From Phymatolithon calcareum (Eukaryota > Rhodophyta > Florideophyceae > Hapalidiales): a DNA stretch of 64,000 nucleotides. The translations under genes and the position numbers were made by a program. Position 1 is the first letter of the stretch. Each line of letters opens with the position of its first letter. This document shows positions 11,880 through 24,217 of this stretch, in pieces. The stretch lies in contig OZ345352.1 of the NCBI GenBank assembly GCA_977006965.1, positions 1,798,001 through 1,862,000 of the forward strand, given 5' to 3'. A model generated the notes under the pieces. That model was not told where the DNA came from. It did no database searches and was given only the letters and a program-made list of their open reading frames with translations.

Positions 11880-12395
11880 CTAGTGGGTACGCGTTTTGAA
11901 TGCAACACAGTCACGGAACGGTTTTCCACGCGGATGCACATTCTTCACTACATTATGGTACCTGTCGAGCACCTGATACGCTGTCAGCGGAACGATGAAG
12001 CATTGGCGGTCCAAGAACGAAGCTTGGTTCTGTTGCGGAGTCTCATGACCGATTCCCGAGAGGAAGACCTTCTTCCCGTGGTACTTGCGGATAGTGTAGG
12101 ACTTGAAGAAGCTCGGAGAAAACTTTTGCTTGAGTCCGTACGGGTGCCACCTGGAGATGCGAATGAACTTGTAGTCATAGTAGACGTATGCCTCTCCCGT
12201 GGAGTCAACATGACCGATTTTGGTTCCGTCCTTGGCACAAATGGGACCGGTGAATGGGCGGTCGTTCTTGACACCGACCTTGAATGAGGTACGGTAGTCA
12301 CAGAAGAAGAATCGGCACTTACTGTAGCATGACGCCTCGGAGACGGCAATGGTGACCAGAGCAAGAGCAAGAGCGAAGAGTGAGATTTTGGCCAT
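11880..12395 (-). CDS. small secreted six-cysteine protein (paralogue 4)
   Basis: 171 residues from the ATG at 12395 (MAKIS...). The reading frame also has an ATG ten codons further up (12425), but MAKI is conserved in all five copies and starts a good signal peptide, so the shorter form is chosen. It is clearly homologous to the array proteins, with all six Cys kept; differences cluster in the middle (residues 70-110). It is almost identical to the copy at 18945-19460, with which it forms a segmental duplication. Function unknown, secreted. Confidence 0.87.
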   Translation of the reverse strand: MAKISLFALALALVTIAVSEASCYSKCRFFFCDYRTSFKVGVKNDRPFTGPICAKDGTKIGHVDSTGEAYVYYDYKFIRISRWHPYGLKQKFSPSFFKSYTIRKYHGKKVFLSGIGHETPQQNQASFLDRQCFIVPLTAYQVLDRYHNVVKNVHPRGKPFRDCVAFKTRTH

Positions 12396-12490
12396 GTTGT
12401 TGGATGTGTGCAAGTAAGAGATCAATGTGTTGTAGTTTGAACGAGGCGATATTGCGCTACAGAAATCGGGACTTGAGCTACATTGTCACC

Positions 12491-12500
12491 CTTTTATATA
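12491..12500 (-). promoter_or_regulatory. TATA box (TATATAAAAG) of paralogue 4
   Basis: About 96 bp upstream of the ATG at 12395, in the same relative place as in the array copies. Confidence 0.65.
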
Positions 12501-12509
12501 CTTTTGACA

Positions 12510-13787
12510 TCACTTCTCAAGGATTCTGGAGTCTCTTTGTGTAATTTTAACTATGAATGATTACTGCTTGTTTTACGAAACAAATTTTAGGTACACTGGG
12601 CAAGGTGAAATCAGCAAATAGTTTCATATCCCACACAACAGATTTCCATGCATAGAGATCGTACAGTACTGTATAGGATTTCTGGAATCCAAGTTAGATA
12701 CGGGATTCAATTGAAATGCTTTCAAAAACTCAAGCTGGGGATTTCATTTGATACTCGCGATGTTTCTCTTTCACATTGTGAGAAAGTCAATTCTTCTTTG
12801 TATATCATACTATGATTGCCGTACTTCTGTGTTCCATAGTACCTTCTAGATCGCTTGCCTGCCATTCGTTGAACAGTGGGGGGTTGGCACTGGGTAGTGG
12901 AGGTAGGACTGGTGGTAGTGGGCCGCGTGTGTCAGTAGTTGAAACGCTGCGGTACCCAATGGAAGCAAATGCTATCTTACAATTGAGAATTCTGCACTCT
13001 GCTAGTGCGAGAAGATTCGTTTTGATACATGCTCTGTGGTAGCCGGAGCACCTTAAGGTACAAGAAAGGGCGAAACAAACCTTCGCTGTCCAATAGCTCA
13101 AGAAAAGAATCTTTTAAGCTTTCTTGAAATTAATTCGTACGTCATCTAGAGTGCAGGATGCTCATTGCTGTACCCCATACGAATTGTGATGTGCCTTTCC
13201 GAAATTCGAGTTTGAGGTACAGCACTTCATTTCGGGATCCGAATTGAAGGAAAAACATTGCATATGTAATTTTGCAACGAGATTGCAGATATTCAATTAG
13301 ACAACAGTTTCTTGCATGCATAGCAGACTGAGGCACATAACTTTCGTGATGCAATAAAGTCGAGTTTCAAGACAGCCAGGGATGAGAAAGATCGTCAGAT
13401 CTGTAAAGTCGATCTGCGTGTCTTTAAATGAACGTTCCCGCGAGTGGCATATGGTTCGATCAGTTAAGCGAGGAGAGGGGTTCGAAAGAGATGGCACTCG
13501 AGAAGAGGTTGCCATCAGAGCATCTGTGGGGTTTTGAAATAATCTTGAGAAAGTTTATCATGAATACTCGTTGGTATGTGGAATCATGGTGGACTCTTTT
13601 AAATATCGCGACTCGTATGCGCAAGGATCCAGGATATTGCTTTCTGAGATACAGCGAGACTCTAATTATGACCAACATGTTCAGTCCTTGGAGCGTATCG
13701 TTTCTTCAAAGCGGACAGCTGGATGTTTCGTGGGATTTCTCTACTTGTATGAGAAGCAGTGTAATCAACAACGGGACACTTAAAGAA
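12510..13787. other. intergenic, no gene recognised
   Basis: No coding region, RNA gene or complete element could be supported here. Open frames of up to about 130 codons look random: no homology, no signal peptide, overlapping frames of similar length. A GTACAGTACTGTA palindromic word occurs near 12661. Confidence 0.5.
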
Positions 13788-14095
13788 CAAGAAGAAGAAA
13801 GGAAGATTTTTATTTAAAAGTTTCCAACGCATCTGCTGACATTTGGGGCAACTTTCATAGTGCCAAGAGGTTTTAGCTGGATTCTGTCTAAAGAAGAGTT
13901 TCTTTTTCTGTTGGTGTAATACGATTCAGTAGAGTACAATTTGCCACCTCTGGTCTCCTTCGAGACCTGGAGGGGGAAAAGTACTCCCCTGTGCTGTGGG
14001 TTGCGAGCAGGCCTTATTTGGCCACTGCCTGAAACATGGTTAAGAGCTCGTCGAGTGCTCGCTTAGTCCAAGTGCTGTGCTCCTCGGAGAGTCTA
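13788..14095 (-). mobile_element. LINE family A, 3'-end fragment (A3)
   Basis: Matches 25427-25720 (3' UTR and last codons of LINE A), beginning with the GAAGAAGAAAGG repeat tail and running into the codons of the conserved C-terminal ELLTMFQAV segment. Many substitutions; an old 5'-truncated copy. Confidence 0.8.
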
Positions 14096-15984
14096 GTAGC
14101 ATCGAGCTCCATCACCTGCACATGTAGCCGTTCATGTGCTGTGATGTTGAGTATGCACTATGTCAATTTCCCGAGATGGATGCACGTTTCGTCTCGGAGA
14201 CTTAAAATAAAAAGCTATGTGTCCTGCATGCTGACATAGCAAGTCTGCGACCCCCTGTACTTTACAGAATCAAAAATAAAATGTAAGAACGCTGGAGGTT
14301 CAATCACAAATGACACTTGAGATCTGTACTGGGCGGCATATATTGGCACTGGAACTTGTGCGGACACATGGTCATAATTGCGAGCACAGCATGATGACCA
14401 TGTGCAACTTCAATTGGTGAGGTTCCTGCTCAGTATCCTAAATAACAGTTTTTGCGACTGCGTAGAATAAGGTGGAGAATAATATTCTCCAGCATATTAT
14501 GCTCACCAAAATATAGAAGATTCATGTGGGAGTATGCAGGACGTATCTCAATGCAAGTTTCCGGACAAATCGAACCCTTTCCAATCAAATAGCGAGAGAG
14601 ATCGCCAATAATTGACAGGTTTTGGGTGGAAGAATGGTTCGTTGAAGTCTGCACGAAACTTGTGGCGCATGCGTGCTGTACAGAACAGTAAATAAAACCT
14701 CTTGAGCGAGGCAAACAGATGAAGGGAAGCTGTACGCGGGAATGGCAGTTGGGTCTGACAGACAATTGTCACCGGACAAAATACCCTCGTTTGAAGAAAC
14801 ATGTGTGGCTGGACGCATTGCTGGACTGTATCCAGCGTTGCAAATAGGCAAGAAAACGGCATACAGTAGAACACGAATATCCGGCATATGACGTCAGGCA
14901 TTGCACAAACGAGTGAAGCTTTTCCTTCTCTTTTTACGCGAGAGGGTTTTTGCAGCTAGGGCTACGACGTTTAACCCGGGTTACAACTATTTGAATAGAC
15001 GATCGAAGCTACAAAGTAGAAACGCATCTCCCTTGCAATCTCATGAGTGTTACTGAGGGCGTTTAATAAATTCAAAATAAAAAACAAACGAGCGAAGCTT
15101 CGTAATTCCACGATTTTGGAGCCGAGAATTACGACATATTATTATTTGTCCTGAGAGGCAGCAATAGTCCACTCGTGGAACTTTGCTTCAGAATACGCGT
15201 ATTGAATTACACATAATTTCTCAAATACCTTCTTTTGGACAAATCGCGGCTGCTTCATTTGTGATCTCGCAATTCCACGAATGTAACTGTAGTAGATTGC
15301 ATATTCTAATAATACGCCTCTCTCTGTGATTGGATTTTCATCTGCGTTTTTCGATCGCAGTATAGTACAAATAGGATTGGTCTGCTCAGCAAATGTACGA
15401 CATAGTCTCCAATGGTGCAAACAGCCCTATCTACATTCTTTTCAAGTGAGAAACATGTAGAAATGCAAAAGCAGTACCTTTACCTCTCGTACTGCAACAA
15501 CTGAGGTTTATCTGAACATAGTAAAATTATTTTATTATGAGTCTCCCCCGTATGGCGATACTTCGTGCAGCGTTTCTCCTCATTCTTCGCCGACGTGCTT
15601 CCGAGCTGAAAAGGTATGGCGCGATTTGGTGAATATTGTGCGAAGCTACAAGCAAAGCGGTGCTTTTTGTGTCTAAATATGCCTATTTGTTTAGATGATG
15701 TAGAGGGCTTACTGGAAGCATTCTTCACAGGAATACCTTGGCAGTGCTTTTTCCATTTCCCCAGCACACGAGAAACGAAAAAGTTTCAGGCAGCTTTTTC
15801 GTCGACAAAAACCTTCGTTTCCTGGCTAAAAACCCAACATTTCGGGCCGCAAGAGCTTTACCCTTGCTATGCAGAACTGGTCGCATATCATTGCTAGGAC
15901 CTTAAGGATATTTGAGAAGTAAGTTGGAATAATGTTGAAACTCTGTAACTGAAGTGAACACTTCGAAAGGTGTCTTCCAACACC
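14096..15984. other. intergenic, no gene recognised
   Basis: Nothing identifiable beyond scattered A/T-rich sequence. Several open frames of 90-117 codons (for example 14548-14901 minus and 15616-15897 plus) have no recognisable domain and overlap each other; they are left unannotated. Confidence 0.45.
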
Positions 15985-16897
15985 CGAAATGGACTATTTC
16001 CGACCCATATCCATACTGAGTCAGGTCAGAAAGGTACTTGAATCCGCAATTGATATTATGCTCCGTCAAAGATACAAGAACCACAACATCCAGCTGGGAT
16101 TTCAAAAAGGGAAGAGTACGGAGCTCGCAATCTTGAGGGCGCTGGAACTACAAAAGCGAGGGCAGCGATTCATCGCAGTATTGGACCTGAAGGAAGCGTA
16201 CGACACAGTGCCTAGACAACACCTGCAAGAGCGAATGAGAGGGCTTCTACCGCAAGAGCTATGCGTGATGATCGAACCATTGTTGATGCCTTCCTGAGTA
16301 TCCACGGTTGGTGACCCGCAGCAGAAGTGGCTCCTAATTGACAGAGGAGTACCTCAGGGGTCTCCGCTGAGTCCAAGTTTGTACAACTTTTTCATGGACG
16401 AATTCGCGGAAAGAATATGCCGAGTGCCGCGAGAAGTTGCAGATGTAGCTGCAGTCCTCTTTGCGGACGACGTTCTTCTATCGGCAAAGACGCCAGCGGG
16501 ACTACAGAGACTGTTAAATATTGCATCGAAATGGGCAAGGGACAGGCAGATGGTTTGGAACACGAAAGCTGGGAAGAGCGAAGTACTTCTCTCGGAAGAC
16601 ACTAGATCACTCATTTTCAAGCTTGCAGGGAAAACGTTGGCAAAGGTCAAAGAAGTATCATACCTTGGCATCTCACTCAGTAATGAGGGAGTTACCGACA
16701 AGGCAAAAAGTGGTCGAGTCCAAGCACCAACAATCCCGTAGAGGACTGAGATAGGACTACTTTGAGTCCTGAGTTTTCCCGTCCGCCATTCTGGTGGACG
16801 TTTCGTGAGCTGCACAAAGGTAGGTAGCATCGAGGAAGCCTTGCCCATATCTTCGGAAGTCTGTGGGGCTTTTAAATAAACTTGAAAGGAAAAAAAC
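15985..16897 (+). mobile_element. LINE family C, internally deleted copy with poly(A)
   Basis: Reverse-transcriptase core followed by a 3' UTR that matches 34982-35191, ending in GGAAAAAAA. The coding part jumps straight from the segment after the catalytic motif into the 3' UTR near 16706, so the C-terminal third of the ORF is missing. Both ends are truncated relative to a full LINE. Confidence 0.85.
15989..16741 (+). pseudogene. LINE C reverse transcriptase (fragment)
   Basis: Reverse transcriptase of a non-LTR retrotransposon. In order are seen FRPISILS (motif 2a region), QLGFQKGKSTELA, motif A with its Asp (AVLDLKEAYDTVPR), motif B (DRGVPQGSPLSP), and motif C with the catalytic pair FADD. 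The frame is continuous except for one nonsense codon (TGA at 16295-16297) between motifs A and B. N-terminus and C-terminal region are absent, so it is not functional, but damage to the core is light. Confidence 0.88.
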
Positions 16898-18831
16898 TAT
16901 CTGTAGCGTGGAATGACTATGATACCCCCTTCGGTTCCACATAGGTGCTGAAAACCTTACATTTTCAAATCCGCTAACGAGCCGTTCATCGTGATTCTGC
17001 GAGGCACGGGCAGAACTTAGGTGGAAATAGGGTTTTTTGGAATCTAATACCACTGGGACCCCATAAGTGCTCCTTGAAACAATAAAATAAACTTTCGAGT
17101 AAATTAATGAAAGAGTAGTCAGGAATCGCCATAGCCTGAAGCACTTGCAACATCTGTGGAAAGAAGAAGTATGTCTACGGAAGCTCTTTTCAGGACGCGT
17201 CTGCTATCCAGGCACTAGACAAGTCTGCAATACATGGATGCCCTCTGCAATGAGTTTATGTCGACAAATCGTGTATTACATATACATATATGGCCTGACA
17301 GTTTGTTTGTAAAATAAATCGCCTTGTTGGAATTATAGTTTCAAGACTGGGAGTCAATCTGTAGTGCATCCAGCTACGCAAGCAGGAACACAATGAGCAA
17401 AAAGGAAATCGAGTATCCAGAATAAGCCCCCAGAATCTGTAAACGCGAGAAGGATGGTGATACTATGATATCAGCTTAGATAAAGCCATGGCAGGTAAGA
17501 TACCGTAGTCCACAGAATACGCGCTGTGAATTGGCGGCACGCATCATTTCTCAGCTCCTACCTTCTTCTGGAAGCATCGGCGCTGCGAGATCCGCAGAGA
17601 GGCCCATCCACCCGTTGCCTCGTCAAAATTCAATTTGACTGTTCTCTCTTTGATTGGTGCTTATCAATATTTGTTTTTCCGAATGGCGCATCAATGCGAA
17701 CAGGATTGGCCTGCAGCTATATCGGGGATGTATCATATTTCTAGTTATTTCTTGCCAAGAAACGAATCGAGCAACGAGGGCTGCCGCTACATTAGGAGCT
17801 CCTAATGTTCCTGTTATTTATCTAGTATTTTTATGATGCGATCTTCGCCCTAATTTTTCTGTTTAATTCGGGCCCACATGTGCTTGACTTGGAAAAGTGT
17901 TACAGTATCAAATCAGGTTTGTGTTTCTCCCCCCTTAACATTCCCCGGATATTACTGTATTCAGTATGATAAGGTTGGGGGAGAGGCTTTATCGATAATT
18001 TTTTGATGCAACGATCTCCTCATAATTCGCTATGGACAACACGCGCCTCGTTTTTTTACAATGTTTGTTACAAAGTGGTATGACACCAGGTTTGCGTTTC
18101 TCCCATTTCTGTATTGATTCTTGTATGATGGTACTCGTAAAGTGGGACAACTTGATGAAAAGGATCACAGCAGGACAGCTTTTGTTTTATGTTCTGTCAT
18201 GTAGATTTAGAGGAACAGCAAATTTGCCACTGTTGCAACATGTTGGAGCAGTCTTAGAGTGCATTTGTGCACGTAGAGGGCTTGCAGTAGCAATTTCCAT
18301 CATTTTCTATTCCGCAAGACAGGCGGCAATGTATTTAATACTGCTTGGAATACTTAACTCAATTGAATATTCGGTGCCATGAAATCTTCGCGTCATGGAA
18401 GAATTATCCCGCCTCCAACTCAGAGAGATGAGGTCTTCAATGATTGTCTGTGGTACCCCATGTGCGAATGACAAATAGAATAATATGCTGTCATTCCTTA
18501 TATGGACTGATGTCAGACTACGTCTACATAGGCAGATGAAAATGATTCATGCGGAAAAAATCCAACCTTGCAGCAAACTTTCAATCGATTGCATTAACTT
18601 TCCCATGCACAGATACATGCAACTGAACTAATTCCGTGGCTAACATCGGTTTGTACATTATATTCTGGTTGGCATGCGGACGAGAACCCCAATGGATGAT
18701 GATCCAAGCAAGCACATTTTTAAATCAGATTTTTAAATGTATTGAAACATGTGTGGCGATCCGTTTCTTTCCACTAGCTGCGTGATGCGATACTTCATTC
18801 TTCTCGAACAGCGGGAACGGAGTTTAACATA
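16898..18831. other. intergenic, no gene recognised
   Basis: No supported gene. Two stretches, near 17905-17940 and 18085-18110, resemble the terminal repeat of the inverted-repeat element at 41494-42437 (a GGTATGACACC-like block and TTAACATTCCCC), so decayed copies of that element may be present. An open frame of 116 codons at 18032-18382 has no recognisable features. Confidence 0.4.
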
Positions 18832-18844
18832 TTGGCGTTTACTT

Positions 18845-18861
18845 TACTGCATCTAGCAGTA
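18845..18861 (-). promoter_or_regulatory. conserved 3' hairpin of secreted-protein gene (paralogue 5)
   Basis: Stem TACTGC/GCAGTA with a 5-base loop, about 90 bp past the stop codon at 18945; a compensatory variant of the array hairpin. Confidence 0.5.
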
Positions 18862-18944
18862 CTCATGTGATACGAAAGCTGTACGTTCGGCACTTAGCTC
18901 ATCTGTATATCATTTCTCCCTTTTCTAGCATATTCTACAACACA

Positions 18945-19460
18945 CTAGTGGGTACGCGTTTTGAATGCAACACAGTCACGGAACGGTTTTCCACGCGGAT
19001 GCACATTCTTCACTACATTATGGTACCTGTCGAGCACCTGATACGCTGTCAGCGGAACGATGAAGCATTGGCGGTCCAAGAACGAAGCTTGGTTCTGTTG
19101 CGGAGTCTCATGACCGATTCCCGAGAGGAAGACCTTCTTCCCGTGGTACTTGCGGATAGTGTAGGACTTGAAGAAGCTCGGAGAAAACTTTTGCTTGAGT
19201 CCGTACGGGTGCCACCTGGAGATGCGAATGAACTTGTAGTCATAGTAGACGTATGCCTCTCCCGTGGAGTCAACATGACCGATTTTGGTTCCGTCCTTGG
19301 CACAAATGGGACCGGTGAATGGGCGGTCGTTCTTGACACCGACCTTGAATGAGGTACGGTAGTCACAGAAGAAGAATCGGCACTTACTGTAGCATGACGC
19401 CTCGGAGACGGCAATGGTGACCAGAGCAAGAGCAAGAGCGAAAAGTGAGATTTTGGCCAT
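18945..19460 (-). CDS. small secreted six-cysteine protein (paralogue 5)
   Basis: 171 residues from the MAKI start (ATG at 19460); the coding part gives the same protein as paralogue 4. Signal peptide to about residue 20, six conserved Cys, basic mature chain. Only silent or flanking changes separate it from 11880-12395, so it is a recent duplicate or is homogenised by gene conversion. Function unknown. Confidence 0.87.
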   Translation of the reverse strand: MAKISLFALALALVTIAVSEASCYSKCRFFFCDYRTSFKVGVKNDRPFTGPICAKDGTKIGHVDSTGEAYVYYDYKFIRISRWHPYGLKQKFSPSFFKSYTIRKYHGKKVFLSGIGHETPQQNQASFLDRQCFIVPLTAYQVLDRYHNVVKNVHPRGKPFRDCVAFKTRTH

Positions 19461-19555
19461 GTTGTTGGATGTGTGCAAGTAAGAGTTCAATGTGTTGTAG
19501 TTTGAACGAGGCGATATTGCGCTGCAGAAATCGGGACTTGAGCTACATTCTCACC

Positions 19556-19565
19556 CTTTTATATA
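19556..19565 (-). promoter_or_regulatory. TATA box (TATATAAAAG) of paralogue 5
   Basis: About 96 bp upstream of the ATG at 19460, as in paralogue 4. Confidence 0.65.
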
Positions 19566-19575
19566 CTTTTGGCAT

Positions 19576-22500
19576 CACATCTTCCATATCTATCATGTCA
19601 AAGATGCTTGAATATCTTTGTGTAATGTTTATCATTGAAGGAGGAACATGCAAGAGATGTATAGCATAACTAGGTACACGGGGCAAGATGCGTTCGTCAT
19701 ATCCCGCCTTGCTGCACTCCGAGAAGTGGGATAGTGCGGTACGGCCCTTACGAGAGTCGTGCTTTTTATTAGGACGTCTCAAAGGCAGCAGGCGTATGGA
19801 CAAGTAAGATGCGTAACAGTTGCAGCGCTTGAAACTTATTGAGAACAACTTTTAGTGAAAGCTGTCAACCCTCAACGGTGCGAGCAGGTTCTTTGATTTC
19901 GCTGTTCACTCATGAACAGAATTGCCAATTCTTGTTCTTCCACTTGAATGGTTTTTATTTGATTTCCGTTCGTGATTCCCAAATTTTAATGCCCTGTTGT
20001 AGATCCTTTCCTGGTCCTGAAGAACTCATCCCTGCCCATATAGCAGTTAGTTGAACCTTACCCAGTGATTGAGGAACTGGATCGTGGAGGTACTTCTCTG
20101 GGAGGTCATAATAGGGACCATGCGCGCGTACTGGAGTAGGCGTGGCGTACGGCAGCCAATAGAACGCGGCCCTTTGGCACTATGTCTCTGGAAGAGTGTC
20201 AGGGGGCGGAAAAGTACTCCCAGTATATCGCTGGTTCGCCAGGATATGAGAGATTAGGCACTTTGAATAGAGCCACTGCAAAAATGAATTCGTGGACACA
20301 TGCGGTACTGCACCATTTGCATGCAGGGAAGTTTTCTCTTTGATGCCTGATTCAAATTATTTGGGTTGAAAAAATCATAACTTATGAGAGGGAGCATCAT
20401 TGTCCGAGGAAAATAATTTTTTGAAAACAATTAGTCTTGATTCCTACAACATGTAACTTTTTTATTGCAATTTTTTAAAGCTCCACAGTCATAGGAATAT
20501 ACGGGCAAGGCTTCCTCAGGTGCTACCCTCACTACGGCGGCTCTACTCCTATGTCTGACATTCTATCTGAGCCCCTAGTATGTACTCGGTTGTTTTTAAT
20601 AGCTCTTCGTAGCAATTTACATCATTTAACTGCGTTTCTCTTGAAAGTCATTTGGGTCGTGATTTGCTTCACTGTTGTTTTAACTCTATGGTACGTTTAA
20701 TACGCGGTATGGCGGCAATGGGAAATGCGTGTCAAAGCCTTTATCTAATTCATATCGACTCTGACATCTACAGAAAGCCTAAAAACTATGGAAAATAAAT
20801 TGGGGTATCAATTTATTACGGACGATCTCCAATATGTGCACCTCATTCCAGGATCAGAATGAACGTAAAGATTCCTCGAGTGTAATGCTGTGATCATCCC
20901 TTCTATCGAGAACTCCTCAACTAAGCCACAGTTGCAAGTGGGGACAAATACGATTTACGCGTGTTGGAGATTTCATCCCATGAATCTTGGCTTCAGGTCA
21001 ATTCGCTCGTACACCCCTCTTTGTTTCCACTTCCTCCACCAGCGCTGTGCGATTATCAAACTTTTCATAGTGCCGCTTAGTTGCAGTACAGAAAACTGAT
21101 CTATTTAGAACTCTAATGATCGGGCAATTTCGAATTTCCCCTACCGTACCGTACAGATGGTATTCCTAAGATTGGATTTTGCGCGCAAGTTGTAAATTCT
21201 GTGCAATAAGGAAATACACGAAAGAAATCGTATAGCCGCCTTGCGAATCGCTGGGACAGTATCGTGTAACTATAGGAAAGCGCTCGTGCTGCGATGTCAA
21301 TGGCTTGCCTTTGCTTCTGAATTTCACTTTGACTATTACCAGCATGATGAGTCCTCGCTCAAGACTTCTCGTTTGCCACCTTATATCATATATCGAATGG
21401 CGACATAAATGCAAGTGGAAAGCAAGGTGCCACATATTTCGGTTTTCTAAATCTTCACCATAATTGATAATATGGAAAATGACGGGTCCCCGTATTTGGT
21501 GACCATGCCATGTTCTAGAATGAACAAGTACCGAAAAGCTGCTCCCGTACAGTCTTAGGAGTGTTTTGGAGGGCTTTTAAATTAACAACTAATCTGCTGC
21601 TTCAAAAAAACATCTTACGTTTTGTATTAATTTTGTGTATAAAACCGCATGACACCAATTCGGTTGCTTGAATCGCCGATGTCTGCAATAGTAGATCTGA
21701 CTCTTGATCAGACGCTATTCTATTCCCGTCGAGAATGCATATTAGGAGTCAGTGAAAGTGTCGAGGCTGAAGTTAAGTTTGACTTCTGAAGCCGTGGTAG
21801 CAAGGTCTATTGTGTTGGAGGGCGTACAGCTATGGGTGTGTACTGCATCTCCATTCCAAGAGAAAAGGATTACCGGTGCTCATCACAGTGGTGCACTGCA
21901 AACAGTGCGGACGATCCTCTCAGGGTACTAGAACTTGCATAAGTGTTTCTCATAAGCATGTTTGCTTCTACCGACATCTCTAAAGTCATCTAATCCACCT
22001 CAAGGCCATGCTCCAAGACGACTTTGACTAGATAAAACGTCTTTCCTTAAGTGCTGGTAGCCAATATGATACGTGAAACATCATATGCGTGATCAGTGGC
22101 ACAATTGTGGACGCTGTAGAGTATTTTTGAAAGTGTTTTTCAAGTGTTTACGCATGTATTGAACAAATTTCAGAGTCCTTAGTTGTTTGTAGTTGACTCT
22201 CAAAATCGTATATATGGTTGTAGCGTGGGCTCCTCAAACTTCGCAGCGTGGAGGGGGGTTGTTTTTTGAGCTGAAATCATAGATCTCAGTACACCTCAGT
22301 GGACCCAAAGGTCAATGTTTGCACCCTTTTGGGTTGGGCACAGTGAGCATATTTATATCTCCGCTTGTCCGCCCTGGCCATACATTTCACCGAAAGCTTG
22401 GCCAGAGTGATTGAATTCAGGAATCCCGCTGAGGTCAGCAATCTTGGGACGCAACCGGAAAACACTGCACTCTAGGCTGTGGAAGGGTGTCCTGTCCAGC

Positions 22501-22707
22501 TCTCTTTGAACTGTCAGTAAATTATGGCCTACCTATCTGATAGAGTACGGAGCAATGATAACCGTATCACTTGCCAAGGGTATCAGTCCGAAGGAGTTTC
22601 CGTTTTCGCGCAGGCTTCCCGGTTGCCAATATCGTTCTCACGGGCCATGTTCGAGATGAAAAGGTAAGAATAGCATTGCGGGAATAATATATCAGCAAAA
22701 GCACAGA
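19576..22707. other. intergenic with one SINE-like copy, no gene recognised
   Basis: Apart from the family F element at 20456-20600 I see no supported gene. A decayed LINE-A-like 3' segment may lie near 20190-20270 (GGAAAAGTACTCCC-type block). Open frames are short and without recognisable domains. Confidence 0.4.
20456..20600 (-). mobile_element. SINE-like family F element (F2)
   Basis: About 145 bp aligned over most of its length with F1 at 11581-11714 (TTATTGCAATTTTTTAAAG start, then CACAGTCATA and GGCTTCCTCAGGTGCT blocks). It is more diverged than F1 and no clear TSD was found, so it is older. Confidence 0.8.
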
Positions 22708-23296
22708 GAGTTGTCAACCGGCTGAGGCGGTAGACGTCGGCTTTCTCTTGCAACTGATTGCTTCTATGTCATCCCTAGTAAGCATGACATAGAATATTGA
22801 TTTTTCCATGTCATCCCGAGGCATGACATAGCAGTTTTGATAGGATACTCGTACGAAATCCTTATTTTCCACTTGTTTCCCTCGCAATTTCGAAGTCATT
22901 TCCACTGAAGGCATAGAGTCTGATGTAATCCCTGGGATGACATATAGGGCAAGACAAAACCCTATTTTTTGAGTATGTTCTAAGGGTGCCCCCGGTCTCT
23001 CAGGAAGAGCTGGGAATCAATATTCTTCATTGAAAAGACAAGTTGGTCTCCAATTATTCCCTCCAGGCACCAATCACTCTCAGATAATTAGCTTCGAATC
23101 TCGAATTTGCATTAGTTGAATATCATTCCCTTCGTGGTCATGTGGCACAGGTGTCCTCGGCGGAGCATCATCAATCACCAGAGCGTGTTCGGCAACCGGA
23201 GTTGTAAACAATATTGCAATCTATTTTTATTAAAACTAGGTCGATGAACATGAGGTTACTGATTCATCTGGAGATCATTTGCAATTGCCAGGGTTC

Positions 23297-24217
23297 TTAA
23301 TTGGGATGGTTATTAATGACAACACTAATAGTGCTTCCGGAAACGTCGCGCAAGGTGGAGAGAAAACTAGGAGAAGAGCTTCCAGTTGGAGAATGAGTTG
23401 GTAATGTTGACATATGGCGCGCCGCCTCAAGGTTTTTCGAAGTACCATGAATCGATTGAGTAGGAGCCAGGGAAGTGCGCAAGCGGAGACTCTCTTTGTG
23501 CGTCTCAGCACCAATCGCCTCATGTTTAGCCTTCTTCAGATTCCCCGGTAGCTGGCAAGATTCTTCCAGGAATATGTCCCGCTGCTGCTGCAGTCCCTCG
23601 TTTCCATCTAAATTTTGATAGTTCTGAAGGCTGCGCGGATCGCAGTGCCCCGTTCGCCTGCTCACTGACGACTCAGCGTGTCCCGATGCAAGGAGCAGCG
23701 ATGTTAGAGTTGCGCGGATTCCGTCTGTGACCGTTCCCCCCTTCGCACCGGATCCTTTGATCCCAAATTCATTGCAAACATCGCCGATAATCCTTCCAAA
23801 TGAGTTCTTCCCAAGATGCTGCTTCTTAAAGAATTTGGAAAACTTAGTAGCCCGCGGGTTTACACCACGAAAAAACCGATCACTGCCACAATCGATCGCA
23901 CGACGCACACTCAGGTAATCATCGATGTCTTGGTACAAGTTTAAGATATCACCCAGCGCTGTGCGGTTCCAAACGAAAATTTTCGTGGGTTTGTCGCGCA
24001 CAGCGCTCATACCGCCCCGATTAGTCTTAGAAGCCCCTGCTCTGCTTCCGATAACTGCAGAAATGTGATAAACCCACTCACCACGGATCTTCTCCATGGT
24101 GAAGCCTTGAGGGGTTCGTGTACGCGGGAGCAGCGGGATCACAGGCTCTTGTGGCTTGGGAGGCGCGAATGTGGGCGCTGACGGGTGGAGGGAACCATTC
24201 TCCGCTTCACCGTCCGA
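23297..24217 (-). pseudogene. tyrosine recombinase (Crypton/DIRS-like), broken
   Basis: The C-terminal half reads as a phage-integrase-fold recombinase: a GIRATLTSLLLASGH block (the conserved Arg; the usual His three before it is Asp), then RRTGHCDPRSLQNY with the expected His and the nucleophilic Tyr, followed by a Gln-rich QQQRDIF segment. Upstream the frame is closed by TGA at 24218-24220 and the first ATG inside it is at 24097, so the N-terminal half is missing or broken. Probably an inactive copy. Confidence 0.7.

Larger units (their letters stand above)
18832..19575 (-). repeat. segmental duplication of the 11770-12510 region
   Basis: About 740 bp nearly identical to 11770-12510, covering the secreted-protein gene, its promoter and its 3' hairpin. 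Identity falls off just outside the hairpin on one side and the TATA box on the other, so the duplicated module is the gene with its own control elements. Confidence 0.85.
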
